A DNA stretch of 9,499 nucleotides from an uncultured Collinsella sp. (GTDB taxonomy: Bacteria > Actinomycetota > Coriobacteriia > Coriobacteriales > Coriobacteriaceae), in NCBI GenBank assembly GCA_902496375.1, contig CABVAS010000045.1, positions 1 to 9,499 on the forward strand, given 5' to 3'. Shown here piece by piece: positions 6,000 to 9,499 of the stretch. Each line of letters begins with the position of its first letter. Positions within the stretch are counted from its first letter, which is position 1. Made by a program: the position numbers and the translations under genes. The notes under the pieces are model-generated. The model was not told the DNA's origin. It saw only the letters and a list, made by a program, of their open reading frames with translations, and ran no database searches.

Positions 6000-6869
6000 A
6001 TGAAAGTTGCAGAGGCCGCCTCGAGGTACATGGACGACAAGCGCGGCAGGCTGCGCGCCTGCACCCTGGCCGGATACGAGAGCGCGCTAGCGCTGCACGT
6101 CCTACCTCGCTGGGGCGAGCTGGAACTCGAGGCGATAACGCCCGAGGGCGTACAGGGCTGGATTGATTCGTTTGATCTGCCGGGGGCCGCCGAAAAGGCA
6201 TACAAGACCCTGCGGCAGGTTATCCGCTGGGCCATACGCAGGCTCGGTGTGCGGATGTACGACCCCACCGCCGCCGGTGTCGAGCTACCGCACAAGCCGG
6301 CGCACCGCCCACGCACGATGGAGGCGAGCCAGGTCCGTGCCTACCTCCGCGCGCTGTGGGGACACGAGTGCGAGGCGGTCGCAATCTGCTCGGTGACCCT
6401 CGGGCTGCGCCGCGGCGAAGCGTGCGGCCTCAAGTGGTCGGACATCGACCTGCGCACCGGCGAGGTCCGCATCCGCCGCTCCCGGCAGGTGGTCCATGGC
6501 CACGAAGTCGTGGAGGCGCCGAAGACGGAGCGCTCGGCCAGGTCCTGCTGGCTCCCCCGCTTCGCCGTCAAGCGCCTGCGCGCGCTGCGAAAGGGCCGCT
6601 CGGGCTGGCTGTGCGAGCTGTCGCCCGACGCCATCGCGCGGCACATCAAATCCGCATGTCGCCAAGCCGGAGCCGCCTGGACCTCGATGACGGAATGCCG
6701 TCACACGTGGGCGACGCTCGCCGTGGAGGCCGGGATCGGCATCGAGACCGTGGCCATGATGCTCGGCCATACCGACATCGGGACGGCCTACGAGCACTAC
6801 ATCGTGCCGAGGCCGCGCATCTGCAAGGATGCGCAGCGCGAGGTCGAGCGGCTGATACTGGGCGGGTGA
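6000..6869 (+). CDS. Tyrosine recombinase, probable shufflon (Rci-like) recombinase
   Basis: A 289-residue enzyme. The N-terminal core-binding SAM-like domain (about 1-80) contains RACTLAGYESALALHVLPRW. The catalytic domain follows with Arg137 in LGLRRGEACGLKW, Arg234 in MTECRHTWATL, His257 in MMLGHTDI and the nucleophilic Tyr in GTAYEHYIVP (Tyr267 by spacing, Tyr264 possible). The usual first His of HxxR is Thr231. I prefer ATG 6000 because GGAGA is 5 bases upstream; TTG 5988 and ATG 5997 are also in frame. The TGA stop (6867-6869) overlaps the first recombination site. A recombinase embedded beside eight small sites, pointing into them and away from the attachment site, fits an inversion enzyme like R64 Rci better than the prophage integrase. 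One enzyme doing both jobs is not excluded. Confidence 0.85.
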   Translation: MKVAEAASRYMDDKRGRLRACTLAGYESALALHVLPRWGELELEAITPEGVQGWIDSFDLPGAAEKAYKTLRQVIRWAIRRLGVRMYDPTAAGVELPHKPAHRPRTMEASQVRAYLRALWGHECEAVAICSVTLGLRRGEACGLKWSDIDLRTGEVRIRRSRQVVHGHEVVEAPKTERSARSCWLPRFAVKRLRALRKGRSGWLCELSPDAIARHIKSACRQAGAAWTSMTECRHTWATLAVEAGIGIETVAMMLGHTDIGTAYEHYIVPRPRICKDAQREVERLILGG

Positions 6870-6881
6870 TTCTGTATCCCT
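6867..6881 (+). repeat. Recombination site 1 (+), divergent left half
   Basis: Reads TGATTCTGTATCCC at 6867-6880. It shares the 12-bp core ATTCTGTATCCC (6869-6880) with the others but has TG instead of GC before it. It overlaps the recombinase TGA stop and marks the left border of the array. Confidence 0.8.
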
Positions 6882-7212
6882 GACGGAGACCAACGGCTAT
6901 TGGAAAGTTCGATATGCCTGCAGGGCGATAGGGAAGATGGCGGTGCTGTCGGTCCATGCCACTCGCGTCGGCAATAACTGGGTTAACGCCCAGGCATGGG
7001 AGAAGTCGCAGATCCTGGCGTACCCACCGGATCTGGCTCCGGTAGGAGGCGAAGTTCTGGCGCCTGCCATCACCAGTGTCGTTTCTGATGGCCATATCAA
7101 CTGCCTGGGCTTTAACATCGACTCTGAGGGCATCAACGTCAGAATCGTCAGGCAGTGCACAATTCCATCTGGTGCTTGGGTCTCTGGAGTCCTAGCCTGG
7201 CCGATTGCTTAG
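6868..7212 (+). CDS. Silent C-terminal tail-fibre cassette 1
   Basis: 114 codons from Asp-Ser-Val-Ser to a TAG shared with site 2. It opens NGYWKVRYA and ends PSGAWVSGVLAWPIA, a G.W..G pattern typical of phage tail knob domains (mostly beta strands, no membrane segment). An internal ATG at 6937 has no good ribosome site, and the open frame runs upstream through the site, so I read it as a partial gene that needs fusion to an N-terminal part. The WKV.Y start resembles cassette 2. It lies next to the recombinase gene and can reach the expression position only by inversion. Confidence 0.75.
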   Translation, partial: DSVSLTETNGYWKVRYACRAIGKMAVLSVHATRVGNNWVNAQAWEKSQILAYPPDLAPVGGEVLAPAITSVVSDGHINCLGFNIDSEGINVRIVRQCTIPSGAWVSGVLAWPIA

Positions 7213-7225
7213 CATTCTGTATCCC
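7211..7225 (+). repeat. Recombination site 2 (+)
   Basis: Perfect AGCATTCTGTATCCC. Its AG completes the TAG stop of cassette 1, and it begins cassette 2. Confidence 0.9.
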
Positions 7226-7536
7226 AAGCTAGGATCAATTGGAAAGTCCCTTACTCTGGCAGCACAATTCAATTGGAACGTATAGGCAGGGCCGTTTTCT
7301 GCCACGGGAACGTAAAGTTCAATTCCTCAGGGCAATGCAATTATTCGACGGCCAGCGAAATGCTTCCGAAGGGATTCCGGCCGCTTGGAGCCAATACCCC
7401 CGCAGTCTTCTCGTTGGCCGGCAATTTCGCTCTGCTGTTCGACGAAAACGGCAAAGTCTCGATGCTCGGAAACCCAAACAGCGCCTATGCCTGCTGCACT
7501 GGCTCATGGGTCACCGGCGATCCGTTCCCTGCTTAG
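7213..7536 (+). CDS. Silent C-terminal tail-fibre cassette 2
   Basis: 107 codons from His-Ser-Val-Ser to TAG at 7534. It contains INWKVPYSG near the start, LPKGFRPLGANTPAVFSL in the middle and CTGSWVTGDPFPA at the end. The LP.GFRP motif followed by a beta-rich 'G.v...G....' stretch and a terminal G.W is the pattern of phage tail-fibre/receptor-binding knob domains (gC1q-like). It is the plus-strand half of a double-headed segment, convergent with cassette 3; the two stops are 32 bp apart, with a small TCGGC/GCCGA hairpin between them. It has no start codon with a ribosome site, so it is silent unless fused. Confidence 0.75.
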   Translation, partial: HSVSQARINWKVPYSGSTIQLERIGRAVFCHGNVKFNSSGQCNYSTASEMLPKGFRPLGANTPAVFSLAGNFALLFDENGKVSMLGNPNSAYACCTGSWVTGDPFPA

Positions 7537-7568
7537 TCGGCATGAGGGCCGATGTAAAGGACGTGTGG

Positions 7569-7913
7569 CTACTTCCATCTTCCGCGAACAAAATAGCCTA
7601 CAGTGATGTCCCCTCTCTCCTTTGCATCCGCAACAGCGCAGCCGACAGTGCTAATTGAAGCTTTCTCTGTCGGGTAATACGGGTACAGCGCCGGCGCGAA
7701 GTAAGCGCCACCAGAAACAATCACGGTGAAGTCATCGCATGAGTTGACAGGCTTGACCAGTGTAAACGGCAAGCTTATCTCAGGTAGCCAGAAGGTTCCT
7801 GTCCGAGTAAGGCTGTGCTTTGCCGTGCCGTGGCATTCGGCGGTGCCGTCTGCGTACTTGGTATACGTCCATATGCCACTCGTGCCCCTCTCGACGATTT
7901 GGGATACAGAATG
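7569..7913 (-). CDS. Silent C-terminal tail-fibre cassette 3
   Basis: 114 codons from His-Ser-Val-Ser (minus strand, from 7913) to TAG at 7569. It has GIWTYTKYADGTAECHGTAK at about 10-29, a motif very common in siphophage tail proteins (G.WtYrKw.sG.aECwG), then LPFTLVKPVNSCDDFTVIVS and GDITVGYFVRGRWK at the end. The only internal ATG (7772) would remove that motif, which argues that the real frame enters through the site. It is the minus-strand half of the double-headed segment 7211-7915. Confidence 0.8.
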   Translation of the reverse strand, partial: HSVSQIVERGTSGIWTYTKYADGTAECHGTAKHSLTRTGTFWLPEISLPFTLVKPVNSCDDFTVIVSGGAYFAPALYPYYPTEKASISTVGCAVADAKERGDITVGYFVRGRWK

Positions 7914-7915
7914 CT
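7901..7915 (-). repeat. Recombination site 3 (-)
   Basis: Perfect copy on the minus strand (GGGATACAGAATGCT on the plus strand). Its AG completes the TAG stop of cassette 4, and it begins cassette 3. Confidence 0.9.
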
Positions 7916-8201
7916 ATCTGCCAGCTAGAGCAACGGCGTAGTTGATTCTGATCGCGTTGTACCATGCACGGTCAAAAGTGACGTAAATGTCACCTGTGTC
8001 GCTAAAGTACTGGCAGCCGTCGACGTGCACCGGGATATTGAGGCCGTCTCCACTCATCGCCAGCACGACATCGGTCTCCCGGTCGAAGCCTCTACCGAAC
8101 AATTTTTGGAACTCATTGCGCGAGAACAAGACACAGGAGGTGTCATGGCTGTTCAACACCTTAGTCCCGGTAATCAGCCGTGGCATGTGGGATACAGAAT
8201 G
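7914..8201 (-). CDS. Silent C-terminal tail-fibre cassette 4
   Basis: 95 codons from His-Ser-Val-Ser to the TAG shared with site 3. The sequence runs RLITGTKVLNSHDTSCVLFS, then GRGFDRETDVVLAMSGDGLN, and ends WYNAIRINYAVALAGR. It is beta-rich with no membrane or catalytic motif that I recognise; I assign it by its position and frame in the array. A Met at 8186 just after the site gives a near full-length frame, but it has no ribosome binding site. It is oriented like cassettes 3 and 8, towards the lysis genes. Confidence 0.7.
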   Translation of the reverse strand, partial: HSVSHMPRLITGTKVLNSHDTSCVLFSRNEFQKLFGRGFDRETDVVLAMSGDGLNIPVHVDGCQYFSDTGDIYVTFDRAWYNAIRINYAVALAGR

Positions 8202-8203
8202 CT
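8189..8203 (-). repeat. Recombination site 4 (-)
   Basis: Perfect copy on the minus strand, beginning cassette 4. It stands back to back with site 5, only 31 bp away. Confidence 0.9.
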
Positions 8204-8234
8204 AAGAAGGCAGAACATCACGTTTGCTGTTCCC
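8202..8234 (-). pseudogene. Remnant end of a lost cassette
   Basis: On the minus strand the 31-bp spacer between sites 5 and 4 reads Gly-Asn-Ser-Lys-Arg-Asp-Val-Leu-Pro-Ser and then TAG formed with site 4, in the array's common frame. It looks like the last codons of a cassette whose body was lost by recombination. It is too short to be sure. Confidence 0.4.
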
Positions 8235-8249
8235 AGCATTCTGTATCCC
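8235..8249 (+). repeat. Recombination site 5 (+)
   Basis: Perfect copy, preceded by C rather than the usual T, so no TAG stop precedes it. It begins cassette 5. Confidence 0.9.
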
Positions 8250-8479
8250 ATGTCGTGCGCAGCGTGACTTTTTCTGCCAACAAGCAGTACGGCCCGTTTT
8301 ATTACGACGAGTTCGATACGGAAATCAAGGCCAGAAATTTCGTGCTCGCCTTTCCACTGTCCGGCGTGCGATTTATTCGCCAGGCGGCGCCCTCATCAGC
8401 GGGGAAACAGCGTTGGATGATAGTGCAGACTTATAAGGGCAACGTCGAGACTATCCCGGTGATGTTTTGCTGTTTCTAG
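8237..8479 (+). CDS. Silent C-terminal tail-fibre cassette 5
   Basis: 80 codons from His-Ser-Val-Ser to the TAG shared with site 6, the shortest cassette. It contains FSANKQYGPFYYDEFDTEIK, FVLAFPLSGVRFIRQAAP and ends GNVETIPVMFCCF. The frame is also open upstream through site 5 back to an ATG at 8180, but that extension is the reverse complement of site 4 plus spacer and is not a credible start. I assign it as a tail-knob alternative by frame and position; no named domain is recognised. Confidence 0.7.
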   Translation, partial: HSVSHVVRSVTFSANKQYGPFYYDEFDTEIKARNFVLAFPLSGVRFIRQAAPSSAGKQRWMIVQTYKGNVETIPVMFCCF

Positions 8480-8492
8480 CATTCTGTATCCC
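8478..8492 (+). repeat. Recombination site 6 (+)
   Basis: Perfect copy. Its AG completes the TAG stop of cassette 5, and it begins cassette 6. Confidence 0.9.
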
Positions 8493-8794
8493 CGTCTTAC
8501 GTCGATTGCAACATTGCCAATGTGCCGACTACTGTTTACAAGGCTGGAAAGATTGTCGTGGTCACGGTGTCCGGAACGTTAAAGAAAGCCGTAGGAGCCT
8601 GGGGCACGCTGTCGTTAAGCAACGCATTGCCAAAGGCGCGTGGTAGGCACAATTCCCTCCTCATTTCTCAAGACACAACCGACCCTCGCATCTTGCTGAC
8701 GGTAATCGGAACCGATCTGCTCATAGAGTCCAAAGGAGCTTCCATGCCAGATGGCACCTGGACGTTCGGCCAACTTGTTTACGTTTGCGAGTAG
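8480..8794 (+). CDS. Silent C-terminal tail-fibre cassette 6
   Basis: 104 codons from His-Ser-Val-Ser to the TAG shared with site 7. It opens YVDCNIANVPTTVYKAGKIV, has a long beta-rich core (VVVTVSGTLKKAVGAWGTLS, then ILLTVIGTDLLIE) and ends MPDGTWTFGQLVYVCE. The closing DGTW.FGqLvY is the same G.W...g..Y ending seen in phage knob domains. An internal ATG at 8522-8524 overlaps no ribosome site. It is in direct orientation with cassettes 5 and 7. Confidence 0.75.
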   Translation, partial: HSVSPSYVDCNIANVPTTVYKAGKIVVVTVSGTLKKAVGAWGTLSLSNALPKARGRHNSLLISQDTTDPRILLTVIGTDLLIESKGASMPDGTWTFGQLVYVCE

Positions 8795-8807
8795 CATTCT
8801 GTATCCC
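8793..8807 (+). repeat. Recombination site 7 (+)
   Basis: Perfect copy. Its AG completes the TAG stop of cassette 6, and it begins cassette 7. Confidence 0.9.
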
Positions 8808-9094
8808 GGAGGGTCGTGGGGCAGACAAGCACTGGAAAGCTGTATCAGCCTTTCCGGTGCGACCTCCCCTCGGACAGGATGGCGGCGCTTGTCTGTATCT
8901 ACGACAACGGTCGCCCGCTGGCATCGACCGTATTCCCCATATCCATCTTCGCGCGGTACTGCACCGGCGCTGGGGTCCGCGCCGACTGCTATTACAGTCC
9001 GGGCGGCTTCGGTGTCCATGCCTACTATACGGGCGGCATACTCTACCTTATGGCTGACGCCAACATATACAAAGCAGCCTTCGTCGTGTTCTAG
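8795..9094 (+). CDS. Silent C-terminal tail-fibre cassette 7
   Basis: 99 codons from His-Ser-Val-Ser to TAG at 9092. It reads GQTSTGKLYQPFRCDLPSDR, then MAALVCIYDNGRPLASTVFP, FARYCTGAGVRADCYYSPGG and ends NIYKAAFVVF. Rich in Tyr, Gly and beta strands, as receptor-binding tips often are. It is the plus-strand half of a double-headed segment; its stop lies 15 bp from the opposing stop of cassette 8. No independent translation start is supported. Confidence 0.7.
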   Translation, partial: HSVSRRVVGQTSTGKLYQPFRCDLPSDRMAALVCIYDNGRPLASTVFPISIFARYCTGAGVRADCYYSPGGFGVHAYYTGGILYLMADANIYKAAFVVF

Positions 9095-9109
9095 GAAGGC
9101 GCGGACGGG

Positions 9110-9469
9110 CTATATGGCCAGGGGGATGCAGCAGACGCAGTTCTCAAATCCATATCCGCTTATTCCCGAGCGAGTCGAGAAATAGAGTTTTACGGCGCCG
9201 GACGGCTCGACCACCGCGCCTATCGACTTGCCGAAGCGCTCCGACGTGAACGCCGTGGTCAGGATATTCGACTTCGGCCTCAGGCGCTCGGGAAGCACGA
9301 GCGCAGCGCCCGAGGCGAGCTCGCACGCGTCAGATGACGACATCGACCCCGAGACATAGCTGAACCTGACGATGAGGATGCGTGTTGCGACGATCCAGCA
9401 GTCCGCCTTTACGGTGCAGCCCAGAAGGCCGACGTTGCCACCGCCGAGATAGCTCGGGGATACAGAATG
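9110..9469 (-). CDS. Silent C-terminal tail-fibre cassette 8
   Basis: 119 codons from His-Ser-Val-Ser (minus strand, from 9469) to TAG at 9110. It opens SYLGGGNVGLLGCTVKADCW, then has ALVLPERLRPKSNILTTAFT, GAVVEPSGAVKLYFSTRSG and ends ENCVCCIPLAI. LPERLRPKSNI corresponds to the LPeGFRPKsni motif of phage tail-fibre knobs and parallels LPKGFRPL in cassette 2. The ATG at 9343 would cut off the first third. It has the orientation expected of an expressed cassette if the constant gene lies to the right, but a further cassette end precedes it. Confidence 0.75.
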   Translation of the reverse strand, partial: HSVSPSYLGGGNVGLLGCTVKADCWIVATRILIVRFSYVSGSMSSSDACELASGAALVLPERLRPKSNILTTAFTSERFGKSIGAVVEPSGAVKLYFSTRSGISGYGFENCVCCIPLAI

Positions 9470-9471
9470 CT
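9457..9471 (-). repeat. Recombination site 8 (-)
   Basis: Perfect copy on the minus strand, beginning cassette 8. The base before it again makes TAG, closing a ninth cassette to the right. Confidence 0.9.
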
Positions 9472-9499
9472 ATCGACCCGGAGAAATACGGGCACAGCC
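9470..9499 (-). CDS. End of cassette 9 (partial, runs off the window)
   Basis: In the common frame the minus strand reads Gly-Cys-Ala-Arg-Ile-Ser-Pro-Gly-Arg and then TAG made with site 8. This shows that what lies right of site 8 is another cassette rather than the constant N-terminal gene, so the array continues beyond the window. Confidence 0.5.
   Translation of the reverse strand, partial: GCARISPGR

Larger units (their letters stand above)
6867..9499. mobile_element. Shufflon-like array: 8 sites, at least 9 tail-knob cassettes
   Basis: Eight copies of a 15-bp site divide this region into exchangeable segments. In site order the orientations are + + - - + + + -. Each site opens a frame in the same phase (His/Asp-Ser-Val-Ser), and cassettes abut exactly at TAG|CAT. 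Two segments (7211-7915 and 8793-9471) carry a cassette at each end, convergent, like the double-headed segments of the R64 shufflon. No reverse transcriptase or template repeat is present, so this is not a diversity-generating retroelement. The right end and the constant N-terminal gene are outside the window. Confidence 0.85.

Noticed and set aside
6867..9471. CRISPR-like array
   Set aside because: The repeats are only 15 bp, occur in both orientations, are 31 to 676 bp apart and separate coding cassettes; no cas genes.
6867..9499. Diversity-generating retroelement
   Set aside because: No reverse transcriptase, and the cassettes are unrelated enough that no template/variable repeat pair exists.

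Overview
The window reads as a chromosome-prophage junction in a high-GC anaerobe. GC content, protein style and phage gene types suggest a Coriobacteriia (Collinsella/Olsenella-like) host; this is inference, since no taxonomic marker gene is present.

Layout. (1) 1-2757, host chromosome: a cytoplasmic FAD-dependent oxidoreductase of the FrdA/NadB superfamily, a strong stem-loop, and a DinD-family gene. (2) 2758-3063: a gene-free strip with two 85-bp direct repeats, each holding a terminator and the 3' end of a tRNA-Lys. The right copy keeps a 46-nt tRNA-Lys(CUU) 3' half that breaks off at the anticodon stem, as expected of a prophage attachment junction (attL-like). (3) 3063-5900, minus strand: late phage genes, in transcription order two paralogous carbohydrate-binding tail-type proteins, a small membrane protein, an r1t-type holin, an amidase-SH3b endolysin and a short exported protein, closed by a near-perfect terminator. 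The endolysin is broken: an internal 168-bp piece that encodes a zinc-ligand His lies in reverse orientation, and flipping it back restores a 272-codon frame. (4) 6000-6869, plus strand: a tyrosine recombinase. (5) 6867-9499: a shufflon-like array.

The array is the main discovery. Eight copies of a 15-bp site (AGCATTCTGTATCCC; the first copy conserves 13 bases at most) occur in both orientations: plus at 6867, 7211, 8235, 8478 and 8793; minus at 7901, 8189 and 9457. After every site an open frame starts in the same phase (His/Asp-Ser-Val-Ser) and runs 80-119 codons to a stop. In most cases the TAG stop is formed by the first two bases of the next site. No cassette has a convincing start of its own. 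Several contain the LP..(F/L)RP and G.W motifs of phage tail-fibre knob domains. The recombinase stop codon overlaps the first site.

I infer a phage-encoded, Rci-like multiple-inversion switch that exchanges the C-terminal receptor-binding domain of a tail fibre. The constant N-terminal part should lie on the minus strand to the right of this window, reading leftward into the array. The array is not complete here: a ninth cassette ends at 9470.
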